From contig JBLNCA010000037.1 in assembly GCA_050260375.1 (NCBI GenBank), forward strand, positions 124,001 to 188,000: a stretch of DNA of 64,000 nucleotides, written 5' to 3'. The position numbers were made by a program, and so were the translations under genes. The notes under the pieces are model-generated. The model saw only the letters and a list, made by a program, of their open reading frames with translations. It was not told the DNA's origin and did not search any database. This DNA comes from DTFZ01 sp050260375 (lineage in GTDB: Bacteria > Bacillota > Clostridia > Christensenellales > SZUA-584). Shown here piece by piece: positions 7,772 to 16,422 of the stretch (its first letter is position 1; each line of letters starts with the position of its first letter).

Positions 7772-8380
7772 ATGATAAGCATTGAAAGCATTTATCAGTC
7801 TAAACTCAGCGAATTCAGAAACGTTGTGCAGGAGAGGGCCTCGAAGTGTGGTGGTGCTGCCGAGGCCTTCAAAGACCTGCTTGATAGCATCGACGCAAGG
7901 CTGGGGGCGACTAATATATCGGGCACGGAGTCCGGTTCATATACGCCGCTTGCGGCAAGCAAATCGAGCGGCGAGATAGAATCGGCTATTGAGAGTGCCG
8001 CGCAGAGCACGGGGCTGGACCCCGATCTTTTGCGTGCGGTCATACAGGTCGAATCCTCTTTCAGAACCGACGCCGTATCGCGCGCGGGCGCTCAGGGGCT
8101 GATGCAGCTTATGCCGGGAACGGCAAAAGAGATGGGCGTTACCGATCCTTTCAACGCCTTCCAGAACGTCAACGGAGGCGCGGGCTATTTAAAGAAGCTG
8201 TTAAACCGGTTCGGAGACTTGCGCATGGCTCTTGCGGCATACAACACAGGCCCGGGAAGGATAGCGTCTTTAGGCATTTCCGACCCTGACGACCCAGAGC
8301 AGTACTCGAAGATCTCTTCGGGCGTACGGGGCTATGTGGATAAAGTGATTTCTTATTATAAGCAGTTCAGCGAAAACTGA
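7772..8380 (+). CDS. flagellar-locus lytic transglycosylase (SLT domain)
   Basis: This 202-residue protein carries a C-terminal soluble lytic transglycosylase domain from about residue 70. Catalytic Glu94 sits in IQVESSF. SRAGAQGLMQLMPGTAKEMG follows, then AAYNTGPGRI, all family signatures. Such enzymes cut glycan strands to let the flagellar rod cross the wall. The N-terminal region (1-60) has no signal peptide; its FKDLLDS segment resembles the CHAP-like protein at 1250. I infer export through the flagellar apparatus, as for FlgJ. There is no ribosome site before ATG 7772, and a sigma-D -10 element ends only nine bases upstream, so leaderless translation is possible. Confidence 0.85.
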   Translation: MISIESIYQSKLSEFRNVVQERASKCGGAAEAFKDLLDSIDARLGATNISGTESGSYTPLAASKSSGEIESAIESAAQSTGLDPDLLRAVIQVESSFRTDAVSRAGAQGLMQLMPGTAKEMGVTDPFNAFQNVNGGAGYLKKLLNRFGDLRMALAAYNTGPGRIASLGISDPDDPEQYSKISSGVRGYVDKVISYYKQFSEN

Positions 8381-8440
8381 ATCCATAAAAATATCGGGAA
8401 TCAGTTGAGCAAAATGCTGTGAAAGAAAAGGGGTGTTAAG

Positions 8441-8842
8441 TTGATAGACAAACTTTTCGACAATGTGAACTTGCTGGAAAAAGGTCTGGACGCGTCGTGG
8501 ATCAAGAACAAGGTTATAACGAACAATATCGCGAATAACGACACGCCAGGGTTTAAAGCTTCACATGTGGAGTTTGAGTCGGTATTCAAAAAAGCGCTCA
8601 AGGATGACGGCGGTTTCCGCGCAAAGACGTCTCGCCCTGAGCACTATGACTTCGGCGATGCAACCAAAGACATGTCGCCGGTTGTCTCGCAGAGAGAAAA
8701 CGTCACCTACAGGTCGGACGGCAACAGCGTGGATATCGATTACGAAAACCTTGAACTCGCGAAAAACACGATACTTTACAACGAACTTGCGACACAGTTA
8801 AGAAGCGAGTTTAACAGGCTGGACACCGTAATCAACCGCTGA
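8441..8842 (+). CDS. flgB: flagellar proximal rod protein FlgB
   Basis: FlgB forms part of the proximal rod joining the MS-ring to the distal rod. The 133-residue product has the rod-family N-terminal motif (NKVITNNIANNDTPGFKA) and the C-terminal coiled-coil segment VDIDYENLELAKNTILYN. The start is TTG 8441, supported by AAAGGGGTG about ten bases before; no ATG gives a better family beginning. It is followed closely by flgC and fliE in canonical order. Export is by the flagellar type III machinery, so no signal peptide is expected. Confidence 0.95.
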   Translation: MIDKLFDNVNLLEKGLDASWIKNKVITNNIANNDTPGFKASHVEFESVFKKALKDDGGFRAKTSRPEHYDFGDATKDMSPVVSQRENVTYRSDGNSVDIDYENLELAKNTILYNELATQLRSEFNRLDTVINR

Positions 8843-8886
8843 TAAGCAATGAAACAAAGCCTTAAGGATAAGCAGTGGAGGTAAAC

Positions 8887-9312
8887 ATGGGATTTTTATC
8901 GTCAATGGATATAAGCGGCTCGGCGCTTACAGCGCAGCGCCTAAGAATGGACGTTATAAGTGAGAATCTCGCCAACGCGGATACCACGGTAACCGAAACG
9001 GGCGAGCCGTACCGCAGGAAAGTCTGCGTGTTTGAAGAGCGTAACGCAGATTCGTTTTCCAACGTATTCAACAAGGCCATAGGCGGGGGCGTCAAGGTGT
9101 CGCAGATAATTGAGGACCAGTCGGATTTTGAGGTCGAGTACGACCCCGCGAGCCCGCTCGCCGATGCGGACGGGTACGTAAGAAGGCCGAATGTTGACGA
9201 GGTGGAGGAACTTATAGACCTTATGTCGGCGACGCGCTCATATGAGGCTAATGTTACGGCGCTTAACGCTACAAAAAGCATGGCAATAAAGGCGCTCGAG
9301 ATAGGCAACTGA
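8887..9312 (+). CDS. flgC: flagellar proximal rod protein FlgC
   Basis: FlgC is a proximal rod subunit. The 141-residue product starts MGFLSSMDISGSALTAQRLR and continues with ISENLANADTT, the rod-protein N-motif, and ends with the helix LIDLMSATRSYEANVTALNA. I use ATG 8887 because GGAGGT at 8877-8882 is ideally placed; an in-frame GTG at 8875 would bury that site. Length and ends match the family. It belongs to the flgB-flgC-fliE transcription unit behind the sigma-D-like site at 7736. Confidence 0.96.
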   Translation: MGFLSSMDISGSALTAQRLRMDVISENLANADTTVTETGEPYRRKVCVFEERNADSFSNVFNKAIGGGVKVSQIIEDQSDFEVEYDPASPLADADGYVRRPNVDEVEELIDLMSATRSYEANVTALNATKSMAIKALEIGN

Positions 9313-9376
9313 CAGGTCCTTTTTGGGTAGTGATCGGAAACCGAAAGCTATGGGGTAATTTGAAAGGAGGCTCGGT

Positions 9377-9670
9377 ATGCAGGTAAATTCATTGGAGAGC
9401 ATATTATCTAATTTCGAAAGCATCAACTCGAAGAACTCAAAGGAAAGCGACGCCAGCTTTACCGATATATTCGGCGACGTGCTTAACAACGTCAAAGAGA
9501 CGGAGGCGCAGGCTTTGGCAGAGAACCAGGCGCTGCTCACGGGAGAATCGGACGACCTTCACGGCGCGATGATAGCTTCCAAGAAAGCGGAGCTGGCGGT
9601 AAGCCTGGCGGTGCAGATAAGAAATAAAGTGATAAGCGCTTACAACGAAGTAATGAATATGCAGGTGTAA
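9377..9670 (+). CDS. fliE: MS-ring to rod adaptor FliE
   Basis: FliE connects the MS-ring (FliF) to the proximal rod. The 97-residue product shows the family's C-terminal block DLHGAMIASKKAELAVSLAV followed by IRNKVISAYNEVMNMQV. AAAGGAGG at 9362-9369 supports ATG 9377. In most Bacillota fliE is followed by fliF, fliG, fliH and so on; here the next gene is fliO, and the fliF block lies at 28129 beyond flagellin. This indicates a rearranged fla/che operon. Confidence 0.95.
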   Translation: MQVNSLESILSNFESINSKNSKESDASFTDIFGDVLNNVKETEAQALAENQALLTGESDDLHGAMIASKKAELAVSLAVQIRNKVISAYNEVMNMQV

Positions 9671-9766
9671 AAACCGCTGAAATTCCATTATATCGGCATT
9701 TAATGTTAATATTTTGTTTCACTACAATTTAATCGGGTATATAAAAAGTAGGCTGGGGGTAAACAA

Positions 9767-10255
9767 GTGAACGAATTCTGGACTACTTTTTTTTATATCG
9801 TTGTATTGGCTGCCGTTCTCGTTGGAGCATATTTCACGACGAGATTCATATCAGGCAAGTCAAGCAAGATGCTTAAAGGCCGATACATACAAATAATAGA
9901 CCGTATGCCGCTGGGCAGGGACAAGAACGTCGTTCTGATTGAAGTGGGCGATAAGGCGCTGCTCGTTGGAGTGACGAATCAGTCCATAAACACCCTGGGG
10001 CAAATAGACGGCGAAGCAATTAAGGCTGCCAAAGAGCAAACGCCCGCCAAAGAGGGCAAAGGCTTTGTGCAGCAATTCCGCGATTTCCTCATTAACGCAA
10101 AAGATGCGCAGGAAAACTTAAGAAAAGCCAGGATGCAGGCGAAGGCGCAGCGTAAAAGCTCGGGGCCTTACGACAACGATTTTCTTACGCAATTGAACGA
10201 GGCCATGGAGCGCCGCCGCGAGCAAATGGACAGCAAAAGCGAGGATGAAGAATGA
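9767..10255 (+). CDS. fliO: flagellar export gate accessory protein FliO
   Basis: FliO is a small membrane protein that helps assemble the FliP ring. The 162-residue product has one N-terminal membrane segment (about residues 7-27) and a cytoplasmic beta domain with the FliO pattern GRYIQIIDRMPLGRDKNVVL and LLVGVTNQSI. A charged helical tail follows. The start is GTG 9767, with GGGGGT a few bases before. The stop overlaps the fliP start by ATGA, which couples translation to the gate protein it assists. Confidence 0.92.
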   Translation: MNEFWTTFFYIVVLAAVLVGAYFTTRFISGKSSKMLKGRYIQIIDRMPLGRDKNVVLIEVGDKALLVGVTNQSINTLGQIDGEAIKAAKEQTPAKEGKGFVQQFRDFLINAKDAQENLRKARMQAKAQRKSSGPYDNDFLTQLNEAMERRREQMDSKSEDEE

Positions 10256-11031
10256 AAAAGAAAATTATCATCATCGCTTTGATAGTGTTGTTAATTTTAC
10301 TCTTTTCCGGCTGTTCCGCGCTTGGCGGTTCGTCAAAAGATTCAGGTTCCGCGGATAACGCCGGGAATGCGGACTCGGGCATAGTCGAGCAGATAACGGG
10401 CGGCAGGTCCCAGACGGTAGACATACTGCTGCTTATCACGGTGCTTTCCGTGCTGCCGTCCATACTTATAATGCTCACGTGCTTTCCGAGGATAATAATA
10501 GTGCTGTCACTTATAAGGAACGGGCTGGGGCTTCAGCAGATGCCGCCAAACCAGGTGCTTATAGGACTGGCGCTCTTTCTTACGTTCTTCGTGATGTCTC
10601 CTGTAATAAACGATATCAACACGAACGCTTATCAGCCGTACGTCAACGAGCAGATAACCGAAGAAGAAGCGCTGGACCGCGCTATGGAGCCTGTGCGCGA
10701 ATTCATGCTCAGGCAGACGTTCAAAGAGGACCTCAATTATTTCATATCTGTCTCGGACAGCGCCGACGAGGTGCAGGCCGTGGAAGACGTGCCCAATCAC
10801 GTGCTCATACCGGCATTCATGACGAGCGAGATAAAGCGCGGGTTCCAGATGGGGTTTTTCCTGTATATACCGTTTATCGTAATAGACATGATAGTTGCCA
10901 GCGTGCTTATGTCGATGGGAATGATGATGCTCCCTCCGATAGTGATATCGCTGCCTTTCAAGCTGCTGCTGTTTGTGCTTGTGGACGGGTGGATGCTGTC
11001 GGTAAAGACGCTGATAAGCAGTTTCGGTTAG
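10252..11031 (+). CDS. fliP: flagellar export gate protein FliP with lipobox-like signal
   Basis: FliP forms the core export channel with FliQ and FliR. The 259-residue product has a hydrophobic signal segment (residues 4-20) ending in FSGC with Cys21, resembling a lipoprotein signal, although position -3 is Phe rather than Leu, Val or Ile. A Ser/Gly/Asp-rich linker follows, then the FliP core: FPRIIIVLSLIRNGLG, LFLTFFVMSP, PAFMTSEIKRGFQMGF and the C-terminal membrane helices with DGWMLSVKTL. Translation is coupled to fliO (ATGA). FliP proteins normally have a cleaved signal peptide; the Cys is unusual. Confidence 0.95.
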   Translation: MKKKIIIIALIVLLILLFSGCSALGGSSKDSGSADNAGNADSGIVEQITGGRSQTVDILLLITVLSVLPSILIMLTCFPRIIIVLSLIRNGLGLQQMPPNQVLIGLALFLTFFVMSPVINDINTNAYQPYVNEQITEEEALDRAMEPVREFMLRQTFKEDLNYFISVSDSADEVQAVEDVPNHVLIPAFMTSEIKRGFQMGFFLYIPFIVIDMIVASVLMSMGMMMLPPIVISLPFKLLLFVLVDGWMLSVKTLISSFG

Positions 11032-11085
11032 AGCCGGGCGGCGCTGTTTTAATGGCTTAATGGTATTTCTTTGGAGGGTGAAACG

Positions 11086-11355
11086 TTGGAACAATCGGAA
11101 GTCATAGCGATAATGAAGGATGCGATTACCACAATATTGACGGTAGCGGGGCCGATGCTGATAGTGGCGATGGTCGTCGGCGTCGTTATATCGATATTCC
11201 AGGCGACGACGCAAATAAACGAACAGACGCTCGCGTTTGTGCCCAAAATAGTCGCTATACTGCTTGTGCTGCTTATAAGCTCAGGCCTTATTATAACCAC
11301 TCTTACGGAGTTTACGAACCGGATGTTCGAACACGCCGGTACGATGCTTAAGTGA
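11086..11355 (+). CDS. fliQ: flagellar export gate protein FliQ
   Basis: FliQ is the two-helix subunit of the export gate. The 89-residue product has two membrane segments around residues 15-40 and 52-75, with the family motif VVGVVISIFQATTQINEQTL between them. I choose TTG 11086 because GGAGGGTG (11073-11080) lies five bases upstream; a TTG at 11071 would place the ribosome site inside the gene. It is followed two bases later by fliR. Confidence 0.95.
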   Translation: MEQSEVIAIMKDAITTILTVAGPMLIVAMVVGVVISIFQATTQINEQTLAFVPKIVAILLVLLISSGLIITTLTEFTNRMFEHAGTMLK

Positions 11356-11356
11356 C

Positions 11357-12139
11357 ATGGATAGTATATTCGACAGCATAAACAAGAACCTTGACTTGTT
11401 CATACTGATGTTCTTAAGGGTGACGGCTCTTATCGTGTCCTCGCCGATATTCGGCAGGAGAGCGATACCCAACATATTGAAGATAGGGCTATGCCTGTTC
11501 ATAACGTACATAGTATTTGCCTCGTACAGCCCGAAGACGGCTCCCGAGTACGGCGGCGTATTCGAATTCGCGGTGCTGTGCATAAAAGAGCTGCTGTTCG
11601 GGCTGGTGGTAGGGTATGTGACAACGCTGTTCTTCTCGCTTGTCAACACATCGGGCGAGGTAATGGACATGCAGATGGGCTTTGGCATGGTCAACGTGTT
11701 CGACGTACAAAGCAACATCAGCGTTCCGGTGACGGGCAACCTTTTCAGCATTGTGATGCTGATAACGTTTTTCGGGGTAAACGGGCATCTTAAGCTGATA
11801 TACCTTTTAAAGTCCACATTCAGCAGCATACCCGTGGGCACCGCGACGCTTAACCCGACTCTGGGGCTCGTAGCGCTCGACGTGTTCGTGCTCGCGTTTG
11901 TGCTGGCTATCAACGTCGCGATGCCGCTAATAGCGGCGGGACTTGTAGGCGAGGTGGCTTTGGGGTTTATAGTAAGAGCCGTGCCGCAGATGAACGTTTT
12001 CGTAGTCGGCATACCGCTGAAAATAATACTCGGGTTCATGGTGCTCCTGCTGATAATTCCGGTTTTCGTCGGTTTTACCGGAGTGATATTCAACAGGATG
12101 TTTGAATCCATGGACAAGATGATAATGGGGCTTGCATAA
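11357..12139 (+). CDS. fliR: flagellar export gate protein FliR
   Basis: FliR joins FliP and FliQ in the export channel. The 260-residue polytopic protein has about six hydrophobic segments and the motifs FLRVTALIVSSPIFGRRAIP near the N-terminus and GEVALGFIVRAVPQMNVFVV in the C-terminal half, both characteristic. Only two bases separate it from fliQ, and its TAA stop abuts the ATG of flhB. In some Clostridia fliR and flhB are fused; here they are separate but contiguous. Confidence 0.96.
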   Translation: MDSIFDSINKNLDLFILMFLRVTALIVSSPIFGRRAIPNILKIGLCLFITYIVFASYSPKTAPEYGGVFEFAVLCIKELLFGLVVGYVTTLFFSLVNTSGEVMDMQMGFGMVNVFDVQSNISVPVTGNLFSIVMLITFFGVNGHLKLIYLLKSTFSSIPVGTATLNPTLGLVALDVFVLAFVLAINVAMPLIAAGLVGEVALGFIVRAVPQMNVFVVGIPLKIILGFMVLLLIIPVFVGFTGVIFNRMFESMDKMIMGLA

Positions 12140-13213
12140 ATGGCGCAGAACCAATCCGGAGACAAAACAGAAAAAGCCACACCAAAGCGAAAGCGGGAAG
12201 CCCGTGAGAAGGGGCATATATTCAAAAGCACCGAGATAATAAACGCGTTTTCGCTGCTCGCGATGTTCGGGGTTCTCTCGATATTCGGCAACATGATAAT
12301 AGACAACACGAAAGCGATGATGGACCACTTCTTAACGCAGACGCCGGGCGCGGTAACGCAGGCGGCGGTAAGCAACGCATTGGGCAATGCGGTGCTGTAC
12401 TTTCTGAACATAGTGGCGCCGGTGCTTGTAGCGGCTTTCCTGTGCGCGGTGATATTCAACATAGCGCAGGTGGGTTTCGTGTTCAGCACAAAGGCCTTGG
12501 CTCCCAAGTTCGAGAGAATAAGCATGGGCGCCGGCTTAAAGCGTATCTTCTCAAAGAGGACGCTTATAGAACTTGTAAAATCGATTATAAAAATAACGAT
12601 ACTCGCATGGGTAGCCTACAGCGAATACGAAGGCAGGTTAAAGCAGTTCCCGGGGCTGATGGGCGAAGACCTGGGGTATTCGATAGCCGCTTTTGCGAAG
12701 ATGGTGCTCGATGTGGCGTTTAAACTGGCTATAGCGTTTGCGATATTCGCGCCGTTCGATTACATGTATCAGCGGTGGAAATACAATAAAGACCTCATGA
12801 TGACCAAGCAGGAGGTAAAGGACGAGTACAAGCTGACGGAAGGCAATCCGCAGACAAAGAGCAGGATATCGCAGAAACAGCGCCAGATGAGCCGCATGCG
12901 CATGGTGCAGGCGGTAAAAGAAGCGGACGTCGTTATTACGAACCCTACGCATTACGCTATAGCGCTGTCGTATAAAGAGAATAAGCACAGAGCGCCGATA
13001 GTCGTCGCCAAGGGCGTGGACTACCTGGCTCAGAGGATAAAGGAAAAAGCAAGAGAGTTCAATGTTGAGATAGTGGAGAACAAGCCGCTTGCGAGGTCGC
13101 TGTACTTCTTCTGCGAAGTAGGGGACGAGGTTCCCGAAGAACTTTACAAAGCGGTTGCGGAGATACTCGCATACGTATACAGACTCAAAGGAAAGGCAAG
13201 GAGCAGAGCGTGA
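12140..13213 (+). CDS. flhB: flagellar export substrate-specificity switch FlhB
   Basis: FlhB regulates the switch from rod/hook to filament export. The 357-residue protein has the N-terminal motif DKTEKATPKRKREAREKG, four membrane segments (about 33-55, 83-110, 142-160, 180-205) and a cytoplasmic domain. The NPTH autocleavage site is at residues 268-271. The region after NPTH is paralogous to the stand-alone protein at 929. The ATG follows the fliR stop directly, and the gene overlaps flhA by GTGA. Confidence 0.97.
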   Translation: MAQNQSGDKTEKATPKRKREAREKGHIFKSTEIINAFSLLAMFGVLSIFGNMIIDNTKAMMDHFLTQTPGAVTQAAVSNALGNAVLYFLNIVAPVLVAAFLCAVIFNIAQVGFVFSTKALAPKFERISMGAGLKRIFSKRTLIELVKSIIKITILAWVAYSEYEGRLKQFPGLMGEDLGYSIAAFAKMVLDVAFKLAIAFAIFAPFDYMYQRWKYNKDLMMTKQEVKDEYKLTEGNPQTKSRISQKQRQMSRMRMVQAVKEADVVITNPTHYAIALSYKENKHRAPIVVAKGVDYLAQRIKEKAREFNVEIVENKPLARSLYFFCEVGDEVPEELYKAVAEILAYVYRLKGKARSRA

Positions 13214-15246
13214 AAAAATCGGACATACTCGTTGCGGTAATGATACTGGGAATAGTGTTTTTGATCATTATCCCTCTTTCACCGGGCTTAATGGACGCAC
13301 TGCTTATCGTCAATATATCGCTGTCGCTTATGATGCTGCTCGTCACGCTGTATTTAAAGCGTACGCTTGACTTTTCAACATACCCGACGGTATTGCTGAT
13401 AATTACGCTGTTCAGGCTGGCGCTTAATATATCGTCGACGCGCCTGATACTCGGAAACGGAGGCGAAGCGGGCAACGTCATAAAGGCGTTCGGCAACTTC
13501 GTTGTCGGGCAGAACATCGTTGTGGGCTTCGTAGTGTTCCTTATCATCGTCGTGGTGCAGTTTGTGGTTATCACGAAAGGCGCCGAAAGGGTCGCGGAAG
13601 TCGCCGCAAGGTTTACATTGGACGCGATGCCCGGCAAGCAGATGGCGATAGACGCCGACTTAAGCTCGGGGCTGATAAACGAAACCCAGGCGCGCGAGCG
13701 CAGGGCCGACATACAGCGCGAAGCCGATTTTTACGGCGCTATGGACGGCGCGTCCAAGTTCGTTAAAGGCGACGCCATTGTCGGCATAATAATAACGCTG
13801 ATAAACATTATAGGCGGCATACTGGTGGGGCTATTGGGAGGCTCGGGCATGACCTTCGACGAGGTCATATCGGTATATACCCTCGCCACGGTAGGCGACG
13901 GGCTTTGCAGCCAGATACCCGCGCTGCTCGTTTCCACGGCAACGGGCATTATAGTCACGCGCGCCGCCACAAAAGATAGCTTCGGGCAGGACGTATCAAA
14001 GCAGCTTTTCAATCAGCCGTACGTGTTCTATATACTGGGCGGCATGCTAGCGATTATTGGTTTTATACCCGGGCTTCCGACGCCGCTTTTCCTTATCGTT
14101 GCGATAATTCTGCCGATAATAGGCGTAGTCAAGAGAAACAACGCCAGAAAGAAGGAAGAAGCAGCCGCGCGGGATTCGGAGGAGACGACTGCCGCGGAAA
14201 AGAGAAAACCCGAAAGCGTCACATCGCTGCTGCATGTCGACCTTATAGAGATGGAGTTCGGATACGGGCTGATATCGCTTGTAGACGCTTCGCAGGGCGG
14301 AGACCTTTTGGACCGCGTGGTTATGATAAGGCGGCAGTGCGCGCTTGATTTAGGCATAATAGTTCCGATAGTACGCCTGCGCGATAACGTGCAGCTGGGT
14401 ACGCGCGAATATGTGATTAAGATAAAAGGCATAGAAGTCGCGAAAGGAGAAGTCATGCCCGACCATTACCTTGCGCTTAAACCCGACGACGTTGACGAGC
14501 CTATAGAAGGCATAGATACCATCGAGCCGACGTTCGGGCTGCCCGCGGTATGGATAACGGAGGCGAACCGCGAAAAGGCGGAGCTTAAGGGCTACTCTAC
14601 CATAGACGTGCCGTCCGTTATTTCGACGCATCTGCTCGAAGTCATAAAACGCCATGCGGACGAGCTGATGGGACGCCAGCAGGTGCAGACGATAATAGAC
14701 AACTTAAAGAGGCAGCAGCCTGCGCTGGTGGAAGAGGTCGTGCCCAAGATGTTTACGATTGGCGAAGTGCAGAAGGTGCTCGCGAACCTGCTCCGCGAAG
14801 GCATATCGATACGCGATATTGCGACGATACTCGAAACGCTGGGCGATTACGGCATGATAACGAAAGACCCCGACGTGCTTACCGAGTATGTGCGTCAGAA
14901 GTTTAAACGCGCTATAACTAAGAACTTCATACCGGACAAAAAGGCAAGGGTAATAACGATAAGCCCCGACGTGGAAAAGGCTATTTCGGGCAGCTTAAGG
15001 CAGACGGAGCAGGGCGTACACGCAGCTCTCGAGCCGACGCAGATACAGAAGCTGCTCGCCAGCATCAAAAAGGGAATCGACCATTTCCTCAGCCTCGGCG
15101 TGACGCCTATGGTGATCACGTCGCCGGTGATAAGAAAGCACATAAAGAATTTATCTAGTCAGGTTTACCCCGACCTCGTAGTGCTTTCATACAACGAGAT
15201 TGAACAGGACGTAGAGATTTTTTCCGACTGGGTGGTGAATATTTAG
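13210..15246 (+). CDS. flhA: flagellar export gate/ion channel protein FlhA
   Basis: FlhA forms the nonameric export ring that couples proton flow to export and docks chaperone-substrate complexes. The 678-residue product has eight N-terminal membrane segments, the cytoplasmic FHIPEP signature around ISSTRLILGNGGEAGNVIKA, and TLDAMPGKQMAIDADLSSG. The C-terminal domain has EFGYGLISLVD and PAVWITEANR. GTG 13210 overlaps the flhB stop. The length is normal for the family. Confidence 0.97.
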   Translation: MKKSDILVAVMILGIVFLIIIPLSPGLMDALLIVNISLSLMMLLVTLYLKRTLDFSTYPTVLLIITLFRLALNISSTRLILGNGGEAGNVIKAFGNFVVGQNIVVGFVVFLIIVVVQFVVITKGAERVAEVAARFTLDAMPGKQMAIDADLSSGLINETQARERRADIQREADFYGAMDGASKFVKGDAIVGIIITLINIIGGILVGLLGGSGMTFDEVISVYTLATVGDGLCSQIPALLVSTATGIIVTRAATKDSFGQDVSKQLFNQPYVFYILGGMLAIIGFIPGLPTPLFLIVAIILPIIGVVKRNNARKKEEAAARDSEETTAAEKRKPESVTSLLHVDLIEMEFGYGLISLVDASQGGDLLDRVVMIRRQCALDLGIIVPIVRLRDNVQLGTREYVIKIKGIEVAKGEVMPDHYLALKPDDVDEPIEGIDTIEPTFGLPAVWITEANREKAELKGYSTIDVPSVISTHLLEVIKRHADELMGRQQVQTIIDNLKRQQPALVEEVVPKMFTIGEVQKVLANLLREGISIRDIATILETLGDYGMITKDPDVLTEYVRQKFKRAITKNFIPDKKARVITISPDVEKAISGSLRQTEQGVHAALEPTQIQKLLASIKKGIDHFLSLGVTPMVITSPVIRKHIKNLSSQVYPDLVVLSYNEIEQDVEIFSDWVVNI

Positions 15247-15249
15247 CAA

Positions 15250-16422
15250 ATGTTTGTCAAGCGATACATAGCAAAGGATATGCAGGAAGCGATAAGAAAG
15301 ATAAGCAACGAACTTGGTCCCGACGCCGTTATATTGCATAATAAAAGCGTTCGCCAAAAGGGCATAAAAGGGCTGTTCGGCAAGAAGATGGTCGAGGTAG
15401 TAGCGGCCTATGAGCCCGCGCATAAAAAAAAGACAAACAAAGCGGCGGAAAAGCAGGCGGAAACAAATAAGTCTGCCGAAGCCGATACGATACAGCCAAA
15501 GATAGCCGAGATGGAAAAGAGCGAAGCCGGGGAAGAAAAGACAAACGTACTGAGCAGGCAGATGGAAGAGCTAAAAGAGGCTGTCGCGGAATTTTCCAAT
15601 AAGTTACGCCTTGTCAACCGCGAGATGACGCTCACGTTTTCGCCGGATATACTGAGACTTTATAACGGGCTTATAAAACACGATGTGCAGGAAGAGCTGT
15701 CAAAGGAGATAGCGGCTCAAGCGCAGGACGTGAAGGGCAGGAGAAACTTCGATACAAAATCCATCGCGCAGCAGCTGATACTCGACCGGCTGGGCGAACC
15801 CATGTCGCTTAAGCTCAAAAAATTCAAGCAGAACGTACTGCTTTTTACGGGGCCAACCGGAGCGGGCAAGACAACTACGCTCGCAAAGCTTGCCGGCATG
15901 CTAAAGTTCAGGGAAAAGCTGGACGTGGCGATAATAAACACCGATACATACCGCATCGGCGCAATGGAGCAGATAAAAATATATTCCGATATAATGGATA
16001 TACCGCTTGTAACGGCGTATAACGAAGAAGAACTTAAAAACGCTTTAAAATCGCTCGCGGACAAAGACGTCGTGCTTATCGACACGGCGGGGAGAAGCAC
16101 AAGAGAGGAAACGCTGAAAGCCGAGCTTACGCGGCTCATTGAAGCGTCGGGCGCGGACGAGGTGTTTTTGGTGATAAGCGTGTCCACCGGGTACAACGCC
16201 TGCCGGGATATTATAAGCAGCTATTCGTTTATCGAAAACTACAAGCTTATAATCACGAAGCTGGACGAGGTTTCTGCTTGGGGCAACGTGCTCAACATAG
16301 CGAATTACGCGCAAAAATCTCTTTCATACGTTACTATGGGGCAGAACGTGCCGGATGATATCCGTAAAGTTGACATACAGCGCCTTGCGGAAAATATCAT
16401 CGGAGAGGAGGCTGCGCTATGA
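15250..16422 (+). CDS. flhF: flagellar SRP-type GTPase FlhF
   Basis: FlhF sets flagellum position and number together with FlhG. The 390-residue product begins with the FlhF B-domain (MFVKRYIAKDMQEAI, GPDAVILHNKSVR). A charged, variable linker spans about residues 60-110. The NG GTPase domain follows: FTGPTGAGKTTTLAKLAG near residue 200, NTDTYRIGAMEQIKIYSDI, LIDTAGRS and ITKLDE. The ribosome site is weak. It is three bases from flhA and overlaps flhG by ATGA, the conserved arrangement. Confidence 0.96.
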   Translation: MFVKRYIAKDMQEAIRKISNELGPDAVILHNKSVRQKGIKGLFGKKMVEVVAAYEPAHKKKTNKAAEKQAETNKSAEADTIQPKIAEMEKSEAGEEKTNVLSRQMEELKEAVAEFSNKLRLVNREMTLTFSPDILRLYNGLIKHDVQEELSKEIAAQAQDVKGRRNFDTKSIAQQLILDRLGEPMSLKLKKFKQNVLLFTGPTGAGKTTTLAKLAGMLKFREKLDVAIINTDTYRIGAMEQIKIYSDIMDIPLVTAYNEEELKNALKSLADKDVVLIDTAGRSTREETLKAELTRLIEASGADEVFLVISVSTGYNACRDIISSYSFIENYKLIITKLDEVSAWGNVLNIANYAQKSLSYVTMGQNVPDDIRKVDIQRLAENIIGEEAAL

